A stretch of DNA of 64,000 bases from Paracoccaceae bacterium (GTDB lineage Bacteria; Pseudomonadota; Alphaproteobacteria; Rhodobacterales; Rhodobacteraceae), in NCBI GenBank assembly GCA_009773375.1, contig WRPH01000016.1, forward strand, positions 1 to 64,000, in the 5' to 3' direction. A program made the position numbers and the translations under genes. The notes beneath the pieces were generated by a model, which saw only the letters and a program-made list of their open reading frames with translations, searched no databases and was not told the DNA's origin. Shown here one piece after another: positions 1 through 9,830 of the stretch. Positions within the stretch are counted from its first letter, which is position 1. Every line of letters begins with the position of its first letter.

Positions 1-450
1 GTCAGACATCAGGTCTCGTGCCAAGCTGGTCTCCATCGCAGATACCAGCTTGAATCACGTTCAGCACGTCCTGTGAATCCCTTTTGTCAACACGGCCTAA
101 AGATATTTGTTTGGTCTTACCAAAGATATTTGTTTGTGCATATGACATAGGCCTGCGGCGGCGCAACTTCAATGACACAAAAGCCAGATCGCGGGTCTGG
201 GGGCGGCCCGGCGCGTCGGTCATCTGTGAAACCGGCGCAGACGCTGACGAAGCGACGAGTTTGTTCACATTTTTGCTACTTTCCTTTGGCAAGAAACCGA
301 CTAAGACCGGTTTTTCTCGGAAATGTCCAAATTTCTCCCATTTGGGGTGCTATCGCTTGGGTTGACCGCTTTGCACCAACCGTCTTGGCGTAACCATTTG
401 GCCGAGGTGAGGTGTCAAACCGAAGTGTCGTGGCAACAGGAAAAGGAACC
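1..450. other. leader region without a supported gene
   Basis: No convincing gene was found here. Short open frames exist on both strands but show no family resemblance and no credible ribosome binding site. The only structure seen is a 15-bp direct repeat at 99-113 and 122-136. Base composition is slightly more AT-rich around 90-150 than in the coding DNA that follows, which would fit a promoter or regulatory zone for the lipoprotein gene at 451. Confidence 0.5.
99..136. repeat. 15-bp direct repeat, 23-bp period
   Basis: AAAGATATTTGTTTG occurs exactly at 99-113 and again at 122-136. The copies lie on the same DNA face to within about one base pair (two helical turns plus two). It could be a pair of regulator half-sites or a remnant duplication. 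No regulator is assigned. Confidence 0.6.
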
Positions 451-1095
451 ATGCAAATGAAACGGCCCGCGTATCTGTGCCTTTTGGGAAGTGCCCTTTT
501 CCTTTCGGCCTGCGTTTCCTCTGCGCCGGAGGTGCAGCGGTCGGCAAACACTGCCGGGGCGGGCAATCTGTCGGGCAGCGTGATTTCGACAAGTAACGGC
601 CCAGAGACACCACCTGTCAAAGCCCGCAACGAAAAGCACATGTCGATCTATCTGACCGGATACAGCTATTGGGACAACACGCCGCCCGGTTCAGCCGCCA
701 TCGCAAAGCCGGTGCTGCGCAACAAGGCCGGTGGCACGGGCACCTATGACGATCCTATTACCATCGCGGTAGGACACATGATTGTCGGTGACCAGCAGTT
801 CCTTGATTTTCCAGCCGGGACACGGTTTTACCTGTCTGAGTTGCGGAAATACGCCATCGTCGAAGATGTCTGCGGCGATGGGGCCTCCCCACAGAATGGC
901 CCGTGCCACACCGGCCACAATGGTCTGCCGTGGCTTGATATCTATGTGGATGGGGCAAGAAGCAAACAATCTGACGCCGCCACCTGCATGAGCCGGATCA
1001 CGCGGGTTCAGCCCATCATCCAGAATCCGGCCCCCGATTATCCGACCGTGGCGGGCAGCCTGACTGAAAGCGGCTGTCAGGTTTTCCGGGGCTGA
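451..1095 (+). CDS. putative lipoprotein with a double-psi beta-barrel-like (3D/RlpA-type) domain
   Basis: The protein has 214 residues. It begins with a short charged start, a hydrophobic stretch and a lipobox L-S-A-C with Cys21, so it should be lipid-anchored in the envelope. The mature part contains a G-T-Y-D-D-P segment, F-P-A-G-T-R-F-Y, an I-V-E-D-V-C-G-D-G motif and a terminal L-D-I-Y-V-D-G. The order resembles 3D/barwin-like barrels, in which a late Asp pair is catalytic in lytic transglycosylases; this is fold resemblance only. Start 451 was chosen because AAGGAA sits just upstream and the signal peptide then starts correctly; an in-frame codon at 412 would put 13 extra residues before it. 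Substrate unknown; a role at peptidoglycan is an inference. Confidence 0.7.
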   Translation: MQMKRPAYLCLLGSALFLSACVSSAPEVQRSANTAGAGNLSGSVISTSNGPETPPVKARNEKHMSIYLTGYSYWDNTPPGSAAIAKPVLRNKAGGTGTYDDPITIAVGHMIVGDQQFLDFPAGTRFYLSELRKYAIVEDVCGDGASPQNGPCHTGHNGLPWLDIYVDGARSKQSDAATCMSRITRVQPIIQNPAPDYPTVAGSLTESGCQVFRG

Positions 1096-1157
1096 TCGCG
1101 GCGATCGGGGTCTGGCGGCCGCAGTTGGGTCTGGCGGATGATCGCCGGACCTGCCCG

Positions 1158-2114
1158 CTATTTCAAGCCTTCTGCCGTCGCCGCGCCATGATCGCTTGCA
1201 GCACCGCGCAAGGCGGTGATCAGGGTTTCGGCGGCTGGGGAAAGCCGGGCGTCGCGGCGGGTCGAGATGCCGATGGGGCGGTGGGTTGTGGGCAGCGGGA
1301 TATCCAGCGCCTGCACCAGGCCCAGATCGGCCTCGAAGCGCGCCAGTTGCACCGGCCAGACCGCAAGGTAGTCAGAGCGCAGCACCAAAGCGCGATTGGT
1401 CAGGATCGACACCGATTCCACGATGTTGGCAGGGGCGCGCAGACCCTGTTGCCGGAAGCCCTCATCGATCTGGCGGCGCAGGCTGGTTTCCTGACGCGGC
1501 AAGATCCACGGCTGGTCGATCAGGCTGGCAAGTGTCAGACCGGATTGGGCCAGCAACGGATGGTCTTTGCGCACAACGATCTGGGCGTAATCCTCGCATA
1601 GCATTTCTTCGGCGATACCGCTGCCACTTGAAAAAGCCGGCAGACGCCCGATCACCAGATCAAGTTCACCGGCACGCAGCAGCGGCATCAGCACATCATT
1701 GGTGCCTTCAATCACCTTCACCGCCAGCTTGGGCCGCTGCTGGCGGACAGCCGCGATGGCTGTGGGCAAGATCGACACAGCGGCAGAAACCAGAACCCCG
1801 ACAGCAACCCGCCCGCCAGAGCCTGAGCGCAGATCCTCCAGCTCTTGCCCGGCATGGCGCAGCTGGGTCAGCACAAGCCGGGCATGGGCGATCAGAACCT
1901 CGCCCGCTTGCGTGGCGCGCACGCCGCGATTGGTGCGGTCAAACAGCTGCGTACCGATGGTGGCCTCTGCCTCTTGCAGCGCCTTGGTCACCGCGGATTG
2001 CGTCAGGCCCACACTTTGGGACGCGGCCAAAAGCGTGCCTTCGCGGGCGATGGCGTCCAGCAGGATCAGGTGGCGGAGGCTGAGATGCGTTTCAAGCCGG
2101 GGGATATGGGCCAT
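1158..2114 (-). CDS. LysR-family transcriptional regulator
   Basis: At 318 residues this has the usual LysR length. The N-terminal winged helix-turn-helix (about residues 10-70) shows L-R-H-L-I-L-L-D, the T-Q-S-A-V-T-K-A-L recognition helix and the L-F-D-R-T-N-R-G turn. The C-terminal two-lobed effector domain follows from about residue 95. It is transcribed divergently from the aldehyde dehydrogenase operon at 2213, with fewer than 100 bp between the start codons. This is the classical arrangement of a LysR protein that activates the neighbouring catabolic operon and represses itself. The effector is probably a pathway intermediate, but nothing in the sequence identifies it. Confidence 0.93.
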   Translation of the reverse strand: MAHIPRLETHLSLRHLILLDAIAREGTLLAASQSVGLTQSAVTKALQEAEATIGTQLFDRTNRGVRATQAGEVLIAHARLVLTQLRHAGQELEDLRSGSGGRVAVGVLVSAAVSILPTAIAAVRQQRPKLAVKVIEGTNDVLMPLLRAGELDLVIGRLPAFSSGSGIAEEMLCEDYAQIVVRKDHPLLAQSGLTLASLIDQPWILPRQETSLRRQIDEGFRQQGLRAPANIVESVSILTNRALVLRSDYLAVWPVQLARFEADLGLVQALDIPLPTTHRPIGISTRRDARLSPAAETLITALRGAASDHGAATAEGLK

Positions 2115-2120
2115 TCTTGC

Positions 2121-2137
2121 TATTCCATTTTAGAATA
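2121..2137. promoter_or_regulatory. candidate LysR operator (inverted repeat)
   Basis: TATTC-N7-GAATA is a perfect interrupted palindrome six bases upstream of the LysR start codon. It contains the T-N11-A spacing typical of LysR boxes. It would overlap the regulator's own translation-initiation region and lie about 75 bp ahead of the divergent operon, which suits autoregulation. Assigned by position and symmetry only. Confidence 0.45.
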
Positions 2138-2212
2138 TTCAGCGGCGATTACTTCATTTGCTTTCAATATGCCATTGCGGATTACTGGCCGAAAGTAACC
2201 GATAGGCCCGCG

Positions 2213-3675
2213 ATGACCGATTATCCTGACTTGAAGCTTTTCATCGACAACCGCTGGCGCACGACGTCTGACACGTTGCCGGTGCTGAACCCTGCGACCG
2301 AGGCTGAAATCGGCCGTCTTCCGATAGCGCGCAAGGCCGAGTTGGACGATGCCTTGGCGGCTGCCGAGCGCGGCTTCAGGGTGTGGAGCCGCACCGCCCC
2401 GCGCATTCGGGCGCAGATCATCTTGAAAGCCGCCAGCCTGCTGCGCGAACGCGGCGCGCAGATTGCCCCGTCGATCACCATGGAAAACGGCAAGCCGCTG
2501 ATGCAGGCCAAGCTGGAAGTCATTCGCGGATCGGAGTTCTTCGAATGGGACGCGGGCGAGGCGCAGCGGCTTTATGGGCAGGTGGTGCCGTCGGCCCCCG
2601 GTGTGCGCTACACCGTGATCCGCGAGGCTGCGGGGATTGTGGCCGGCTTTGCGCCGTGGAACTTCCCGCTGTCGCAACCGGCGCGCAAGATTGCCGGGGC
2701 GCTGGCCTCGGGCTGTTCGATCATTCTGAAAGCCGCCGAGGAAACCCCTGCAGGTGCAATGCATATTGCGCAGGCGTTTCTGGATGCCGGGCTGCCCGCG
2801 GGGGTGTTGAACCTTGTGTTCGGCGATCCGGCCGAGATTTCCGGCTATCTGATTCCGCAGGACCGGGTGCGGTTGGTGGCCTTCACCGGGTCTACCAGTG
2901 TCGGCATTCATCTGACCGAAATGGCAGCACGGGCGATGACGCCGGTGTTGATGGAGCTGGGCGGCCATGCGCCGGTGATCGTGTGCGATGATGTGGATGC
3001 GCAGGCCGCAGGGGTGATGTCGGCGGTGCGCAAGGCGCGCAATTCGGGGCAGGTCTGCACCTCTCCGACGCGGTTTTTCGTGGCGGAAAAATCCTATGCA
3101 GCCTTCGCCAAGGCTTTTGCCGACCGCGCCGCGCAAGTGCGCATCGGCAACGGGCTGGACAGCGCAACCGAGATGGGGCCGGTGGCCAACGCCCGCCGGA
3201 TTGCGGCGATGGAGACTTTGGTGGAAGACGCCCGCGCCAAGGGGGCCAAAGTGCTGTGTGGCGGGGTGCGACCGAACCAGCCGGGCTATTTCTATCCGGT
3301 CACGGTGTTGGCCGAAGTTCCTGACGATGCCCGCGTGATGCGCGAAGAACCGTTTGGCCCGATTGCGATCATCAACCCGGTCAGCGGCCTTGATGATGCC
3401 ATCACCCGCGCCAACGCGCTGCCCTTTGGTCTGGCTGCCTACGGCTTCACCCATTCGGCGGCAAATGTGGACCGGCTGACCAACGAAATCGAGGCTGGCA
3501 ACCTTTCGATCAACACGCTGGAGGCCAGCGTTGCCGAGGTGCCTTTCGGGGGGGTGAAATACTCCGGCCATGGCCGCGAAGGCGGGGCCGAAGGGCTGCA
3601 CCATTACACAGTGACCAAGACCATCTCTCATCGGATGGAATTGGAAACCGAGCCGACAGTTGCAGGAGCAAAGCC

Positions 3676-3679
<4 letters not shown>
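2213..3679 (+). CDS. NAD(P)-dependent aldehyde dehydrogenase (succinate-semialdehyde dehydrogenase-like)
   Basis: A 488-residue aldehyde dehydrogenase that oxidises an aldehyde to the acid with NAD(P). The catalytic set is intact: Asn150 in A-P-W-N, the cofactor Lys173 in I-L-K-A-A-E-E-T-P, the F-T-G-S-T loop, the general base Glu248 in M-E-L-G-G-H-A-P, and the nucleophile Cys282 in G-Q-V-C-T-S-P-T-R. The G-G-H-A-P and C-x-S-P-T-R signatures resemble the GabD/semialdehyde branch. In 3-hydroxyanthranilate meta-cleavage pathways an enzyme of this superfamily oxidises 2-aminomuconate semialdehyde, which would fit the dioxygenase two genes downstream. First gene of the operon; ATG at 2213 starts at the family N-terminus, and upstream in-frame codons would add unrelated residues. 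It overlaps the next gene by ATGA. Confidence 0.92.
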
Positions 3680-5197
<1,518 letters not shown>

Positions 5198-5207
5198 ATG
5201 TTTTAGA

Positions 5208-5225
5208 CTTGAAATAATTTTCAAG
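5208..5225. promoter_or_regulatory. perfect AT-rich palindrome between dioxygenase and transporter genes
   Basis: CTTGAAA-TAAT-TTTCAAG is an exact 7-4-7 inverted repeat in the 80-bp gap before the binding-protein gene. It could be an internal operator, giving the transporter half of the operon its own control, or a weak RNA hairpin. The stem is AT-rich and has no following U-run, so an operator is somewhat more likely than a terminator. Confidence 0.45.
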
Positions 5226-5277
5226 CCTGACAGAATGGTCAAAACAACAAGATTTCGACAACAACCGGGAGAATGAC

Positions 5278-6417
5278 ATGAAGAAACTTCTTACCACTGC
5301 CAGCCTGTTGGTCGCCTCGATGGTGCCCGCCTATGCTGAAGGCACCAAGATTGGCGTGATCACCACGCTTTCCGGGCCCGCAGGGTATCTTGGCGAGCAA
5401 ATCCGCGACGGTCTGACCTTGGGCCTGCAAGCCACGGGCGCTGCGTTTGAACTTGTGGTCGAGGATGACGGTCGCGATCCGAATACCGGGGTTCAGGTTG
5501 CCGACCGGATGCTGAACGAAGAGGGCATCAAGCTGCTGACCGGCATCGTGTTCTCCAACGTTTCGGGCGCGGTTGTGCCCGAAGCGCTGGATGCAGGCGC
5601 GATCTATGTCAGCCCGAACGCCGCACCCTCGGGTCTGGCCGGGGCCAAGTGTAACCCGAATTACTTCGTGGTGAGCTGGCAGAATGACAGCCTGCACGAA
5701 GCCTCGGGCGCTGCGGCCAAGAAACTTGGCTACACCACCGCTGTGGCGTTGGCCCCGAACTATCAGGCTGGAAAAGACGCGATTGAGGGGTTCAAGCGGG
5801 AATTTGGCGGCGAAGTGACTGAAATCTATACTGGCGTCGAGCAATCGGATTTCGCTGGTGAAATGGCGCAGATCCGTGACAAGGCCCCGCAAGTGGTGTT
5901 CCAGTTCCACCCCGGCGGTCAGGGCATTGCCTTCCTCAAGCAATACCAGCAGTCGGGCCTGCTGGGCAGCATTCCGATGGTTCTGTCGGAGCCGTCTTAT
6001 GATGGCGTGATCCTGAAGGCCGTTGGTCCTGCCGCTGTCGGCGTGACCGGCACCACTCACTGGAATGCCGATTTCGACAATGAGGCGTCCAAGGCGATGG
6101 TCGCCGCATGGGCTGCCGCATTCCCGGAAACCCCGCTGACCACCTATGCACAGCAGGCTTATGACACCGGGCTGCTGATTGGTGGCGCGCTGAACAAGGC
6201 AGGCGGCGAGGATGTGGCGGCGCTGCAAGCGGCGATCAAGGCGGCGGATTTCACCTCGACCCGCGGCCACTTTGCCTTTGGTGCCAACCAGCACCCGATT
6301 CAAGACTGGTATATGACCGAGATCGTTGCCGATGAGGCGGGCAATCCGAAGATCGTCACCAAGGAAAAGATCCGCGAAGCGGTGGGCGATGTCTACGCCG
6401 CAGACTGCAAGATGTGA
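5278..6417 (+). CDS. branched-chain amino-acid-type ABC transporter substrate-binding protein
   Basis: A 379-residue periplasmic binding protein of the Leu/Ile/Val (Peripla_BP_6) type. It has a Sec signal peptide (about residues 1-20, ending A-Y-A) and then the family opening G-T-K-I-G-V-I-T-T-L-S-G-P. It should capture the solute for the LivHMGF-like complex encoded immediately downstream. This family also binds aromatic acids, amides and urea, so the name does not fix the ligand; co-transcription with a ring-cleaving dioxygenase suggests an aromatic or amino-aromatic substrate. GGGAGAATGAC precedes the ATG. A hairpin follows the gene, a common device to keep binding-protein mRNA more abundant than permease mRNA. 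Confidence 0.93.
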   Translation: MKKLLTTASLLVASMVPAYAEGTKIGVITTLSGPAGYLGEQIRDGLTLGLQATGAAFELVVEDDGRDPNTGVQVADRMLNEEGIKLLTGIVFSNVSGAVVPEALDAGAIYVSPNAAPSGLAGAKCNPNYFVVSWQNDSLHEASGAAAKKLGYTTAVALAPNYQAGKDAIEGFKREFGGEVTEIYTGVEQSDFAGEMAQIRDKAPQVVFQFHPGGQGIAFLKQYQQSGLLGSIPMVLSEPSYDGVILKAVGPAAVGVTGTTHWNADFDNEASKAMVAAWAAAFPETPLTTYAQQAYDTGLLIGGALNKAGGEDVAALQAAIKAADFTSTRGHFAFGANQHPIQDWYMTEIVADEAGNPKIVTKEKIREAVGDVYAADCKM

Positions 6418-6425
6418 TGTGAACC

Positions 6426-6453
6426 GGGCTGAAGGGGACACCCCCTTTAGCCC
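6426..6453 (+). terminator. intercistronic hairpin after the binding-protein gene
   Basis: A 12-bp stem (GGGCTGAAGGGG paired with CCCCTTTAGCCC, one G-U) with a four-base loop is followed by ATTTTCT. It lies between the binding protein and the permease genes. It probably works as an attenuator or 3' stabiliser, not a full stop, because the downstream transporter genes need the same transcript. Confidence 0.65.
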
Positions 6454-6489
6454 ATTTTCTAGCACCCTTTGACCCAAAGGCGCGGGCAG

Positions 6490-7404
6490 ATGATCCTTTT
6501 GTTCGAGCAGCTTCTGAACGGGCTGCAATACGGTGTTACGTTGTTCTTGCTGGCCGCAGGGCTGACGCTGATCTTCGGCATCATGGGGGTGATCAACCTT
6601 GCCCACGGTGCGCTTTATATGGTGGGGGCGTTTGCCGCCTCGTGGGTGGCGATCCAGACCGGGTCGTTCTGGGGTGGGCTGCTGGCCGGGCTGGTGGCCT
6701 CGGCCATTGCCGGGATTGTGGTGGAATTGGGCGTTATGCGCCGCCTTTACGCCCGCGATCATCTGGATCAGGTGCTGGCCACTTTCGCGCTGATCCTGAT
6801 CTTCAACCAATCGACAGTGCTGATTTTTGGCCGACAGCCGCTGTTTACCTCAGTGCCCGAGATTTTTTCCGGCTCGGTGCAGATTTTGCCGGGCCTGCCG
6901 TATCCGACCTACCGGCTGTTCGTGATCGCCGTGGGTCTGGCGGTGGCGGTGGGGCTGTATTTCCTGATCAACAAGACCCGCGTTGGCATGCTGGTGCGGG
7001 CGGGGGCGACCAACCGGCAGATGGTGCGCGCCCTTGGGGTGAATATTCAGGGGCTTTACACCGCCGTTTTCGCCTTGGGCGCGCTGCTGGCCGGGCTGGC
7101 CGGGGTGATGGCATCGCCCATCGTGTCGGTGCAGGTCGGCATGGGCGATGAGATCATTCTGGCCACCTTCGTTGTGGTGGTGATCGGCGGGGTGGGGTCG
7201 GTCAAAGGCGCGTTCGTTGCCGGGATCGTGCTTGGTATGTTCGACACCATGCTGCGCGCGTTTCTGCCTGCCACCTTGCAGCAGGTGATGCCGGGGCCAG
7301 AGGCGCAGGCGCTGGGCGTCGGGCTGTCGTCGATGGGGATCTATCTGATGATGGCGCTTGTTCTTCTCGTCCGCCCGCGCGGCCTGTTCGCGGCACGGGG
7401 GTAG
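6490..7404 (+). CDS. ABC transporter permease, LivH type
   Basis: A 304-residue hydrophobic inner-membrane permease of the branched-chain amino-acid class. Typical signatures are Q-Y-G-V-T-L-F-L-L-A-A-G-L-T-L-I-F-G near the start, G-V-I-N-L-A-H-G, and the cytoplasmic R-A-G-A-T-N-R-Q-M-V-R-A-L-G coupling loop. ATG 6490 is preferred over an upstream TTG at 6469 because an AAAGG-type ribosome site lies 9-10 bases before it. It should pair with the LivM-type permease at 7409. Confidence 0.92.
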   Translation: MILLFEQLLNGLQYGVTLFLLAAGLTLIFGIMGVINLAHGALYMVGAFAASWVAIQTGSFWGGLLAGLVASAIAGIVVELGVMRRLYARDHLDQVLATFALILIFNQSTVLIFGRQPLFTSVPEIFSGSVQILPGLPYPTYRLFVIAVGLAVAVGLYFLINKTRVGMLVRAGATNRQMVRALGVNIQGLYTAVFALGALLAGLAGVMASPIVSVQVGMGDEIILATFVVVVIGGVGSVKGAFVAGIVLGMFDTMLRAFLPATLQQVMPGPEAQALGVGLSSMGIYLMMALVLLVRPRGLFAARG

Positions 7405-7408
7405 GGCG

Positions 7409-8383
7409 ATGAAACGCGAGAATATCATTCTTCTGGTAGTTTTTGTGCTGCTGGCCCTGGTGCCTTTTGCAGCCGAATTCACCGGCCAATCGAGCTGGAC
7501 CAAACTGGTTGGCCAGGCCTTGATCTATGGCATGGCGGCGGCCAGCCTGAATTTCATTCTGGGCTATGGCGGCATGATCAGCTTTGGCCACGCAGCGTTT
7601 TTCGGGGTTGGCGGCTATGTGGTGGGGATCATGTATCACCACTTTGACGCAGGCACGGCGTTTCTGGGCTTCATCCCCGGCACCGACCAGATGCTGATCA
7701 CGCTGCCCGCCGCCGTGCTGGTGGCAGGCCTTGCCGCAGCCGTGGTGGGGGCGTTGTCGCTGCGCACCGGCGGTGTGCAGTTCATCATGATCACGCTGGC
7801 CTTCGCGCAGATGTTCTTCTTCCTGTTCATCTCTCTGAAAACCTATGGCGGCGAGGATGGCATCATGGTGCGGCGCACCAATGCGCTGCCGGGGCTGGAT
7901 ATGAAGGACAAGGCGACGCTTTATTGGGTCGTGCTGGGCTTTGCCGCCGCCTATTACCTGTTCCTGCGCCGTCTGGTGCAATCGTCCTTCGGCCAGATCA
8001 TCGCGGGCATCCGCCAGAACGAGCGCCGCATGGCCGCGATGGGCATCTCGACCTATCGCTACAAGCTTTATGCCTTCATCCTGTCCGGCATGGGGGCAGG
8101 GCTTTCGGGGGCGCTGATGGTCAACTTTCTGCGCTTTGCCTCGCCCGACATGATGCACTGGTCCAAATCGGGTGAGCTGATGGTGATGGTGATCCTTGGC
8201 GGCGTCGGCACGCTGGCCGGGCCGTTCATCGGCGCCGGGGCGCTGTTCACACTGGAAAGCATGCTGGCGCGCTATACCGAACACTGGATGCTGCCGGTGG
8301 GGATCTTGTTGCTGATCGTGGTGATGACCTCGAAAGGCGGATTGATGGCGCTGATCCGTAAACTTACCGGGGGTGCCAAATGA
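7409..8383 (+). CDS. ABC transporter permease, LivM type
   Basis: The second permease of the complex, 324 residues, hydrophobic throughout. The diagnostic G-Y-G-G-M-I-S-F-G-H-A-A-F-F-G motif is near residue 50 and the ATPase-coupling segment I-R-Q-N-E-R-R-M-A-A-M-G is in the second half. The start at 7409 is five bases after the LivH stop. The 3' end overlaps the next ATPase gene by ATGA, so stoichiometric translation is likely. Confidence 0.92.
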   Translation: MKRENIILLVVFVLLALVPFAAEFTGQSSWTKLVGQALIYGMAAASLNFILGYGGMISFGHAAFFGVGGYVVGIMYHHFDAGTAFLGFIPGTDQMLITLPAAVLVAGLAAAVVGALSLRTGGVQFIMITLAFAQMFFFLFISLKTYGGEDGIMVRRTNALPGLDMKDKATLYWVVLGFAAAYYLFLRRLVQSSFGQIIAGIRQNERRMAAMGISTYRYKLYAFILSGMGAGLSGALMVNFLRFASPDMMHWSKSGELMVMVILGGVGTLAGPFIGAGALFTLESMLARYTEHWMLPVGILLLIVVMTSKGGLMALIRKLTGGAK

Positions 8384-9129
8384 CGCATGTGCTGGAAATT
8401 TCCGGGCTGGTGAAGAAATTTGGCGGCCTGACTGCGACCGACCATGTGTCGCTGACTGTCGATACAGGTGAGATTCACGCGCTGATCGGGCCGAACGGGG
8501 CTGGCAAGTCTACCCTGATCAACCAGATCTGTGGCGAGATCATCCCGAACGCCGGGCACATTCACCTTGCGGGGCGCGAAGTCACCCGGTTGCCTCCGGC
8601 AGACCGTGTGGCGCTTGGGTTGGGGCGGACGTTCCAGATCACCTCGCTGTTGGATGATATGACCGTGCGCCAGAACCTTGGCCTTGCGGTTCAGGCGCGC
8701 GAGGGCGGCAATTTCCACATCTTTGATCGGGCTGCCAAACGGGCGGAAATCTGGGATGAAGTCGGGGAAACGCTGAACGACACCGCCCTTAGCCCACGCG
8801 CGGATATCGCGGCGGCGGACCTGTCCCATGGTGAGAAAAAGCAATTGGAACTGCTGATGGCGCTGTCGCAGCGGCCTCGGTTGCTGCTGCTGGACGAACC
8901 GATGGCGGGATTGGGTCATCTGGAAAGCCAACAGATGATAGACTCTCTGCGCGCTGCCCGAAGTGACTGTGCGATGCTGTTGGTGGAACACGACATGGAG
9001 GCCGTCTTTGCCTTGGCCGACCGGATTTCGGTGCTGGTCTATGGCCGTGTCATCGCCGCCGGAACTGCCGACGAAATCCGCGCCAACCCGGCGGTGCGCG
9101 AAGCCTATCTCGGGGAGGAGGACGCCTGA
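8380..9129 (+). CDS. ABC transporter ATP-binding protein, LivG type
   Basis: A 249-residue cytoplasmic ATPase. Walker A is G-P-N-G-A-G-K-S-T, the signature motif L-S-H-G-E-K-K-Q-L, and Walker B L-L-L-L-D-E-P followed by M-A-G-L and the H-loop V-E-H-D-M. The C-terminus R-A-N-P-x-V-R-E-A-Y-L-G is diagnostic for LivG. The signature has His in place of the second Gly of L-S-G-G, a tolerated variant in this branch. It works with the LivF partner that starts on its stop codon. Confidence 0.93.
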   Translation: MTHVLEISGLVKKFGGLTATDHVSLTVDTGEIHALIGPNGAGKSTLINQICGEIIPNAGHIHLAGREVTRLPPADRVALGLGRTFQITSLLDDMTVRQNLGLAVQAREGGNFHIFDRAAKRAEIWDEVGETLNDTALSPRADIAAADLSHGEKKQLELLMALSQRPRLLLLDEPMAGLGHLESQQMIDSLRAARSDCAMLLVEHDMEAVFALADRISVLVYGRVIAAGTADEIRANPAVREAYLGEEDA

Positions 9130-9830
9130 TGCTTTCTGTGCAAAATCTGCAAGCGGGATACGGGGCGTCGCAGGTGCTGTTCGACATCTCGCTTGATATC
9201 AAGGATGGCGAGGTCGTCACCCTGATGGGCCGCAATGGCATGGGCAAAACCACAACCGTCCGCGCCATCATGGGGCTTTTGCCACCCAAAGGCGGCGCGG
9301 TGCATTATGACGGCCGCGCCATTGGCGGGCTTGCGCCGGAAAAGGTAGCGCGGCTGGGCTTCGGTCTGGTGCCTGAGGGGCGGCAGATTTTCCCGACCCT
9401 GACAGTGCGCGAAAATCTGGTCGCGACGGCGGCGAACCGGCTTGGCGCGAAATCACCTTGGAGCCTCGCCCGTATTTACGATCTGTTCCCGCGGCTCGGC
9501 GAACGCGCCGGCCAGTTTGCGGGCACGCTTTCTGGTGGCGAGCAGCAGATGCTGGCGGTGGGCCGCGCGCTGATGACCAATCCGCGGCTGTTGATTCTGG
9601 ATGAGGCGACCGAAGGCCTTGCTCCGGTGATCCGCGCCGAAATCTGGCATGTGGTGGAACGGCTTAAGAAAGATGGTCAGTCCATCTTGTTGATCGACAA
9701 GACATTTTCGGTATTGAAGCGCTTGGCTGACCGCCATTTCATCCTTGAAAAAGGTACGACGGTCTGGACCGGCAGCAGCGAAGATCTGACCCGTGACCAT
9801 GATCGCGTGCAGGCTTGGGTGGGGGTCTGA
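9129..9830 (+). CDS. ABC transporter ATP-binding protein, LivF type
   Basis: A 233-residue second ATPase of the transporter. Walker A is G-R-N-G-M-G-K-T-T, the signature L-S-G-G-E-Q-Q-M-L and Walker B L-I-L-D-E-A-T-E-G-L, the E-A-T-E-G-L ending being typical of LivF. ATG 9129 overlaps the LivG stop in TGATG, and its own stop overlaps the next start in the same way. This ties the transporter to the two downstream enzymes in one translationally coupled run. Confidence 0.93.
   Translation: MLSVQNLQAGYGASQVLFDISLDIKDGEVVTLMGRNGMGKTTTVRAIMGLLPPKGGAVHYDGRAIGGLAPEKVARLGFGLVPEGRQIFPTLTVRENLVATAANRLGAKSPWSLARIYDLFPRLGERAGQFAGTLSGGEQQMLAVGRALMTNPRLLILDEATEGLAPVIRAEIWHVVERLKKDGQSILLIDKTFSVLKRLADRHFILEKGTTVWTGSSEDLTRDHDRVQAWVGV

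Noticed and set aside
2-292. Minus-strand open frame of 96 codons at the left edge
   Set aside because: No recognisable family, no ribosome site; typical chance frame in GC-rich DNA.
2120-3631. Long (503-codon) minus-strand open frame antisense to the aldehyde dehydrogenase
   Set aside because: His/Arg/Gln-rich translation typical of a codon shadow; the plus strand carries the full set of aldehyde dehydrogenase motifs.
5239-6810. Long minus-strand open frame antisense to the Liv-type binding-protein gene
   Set aside because: Shadow frame; the plus-strand protein has a signal peptide and family motifs.
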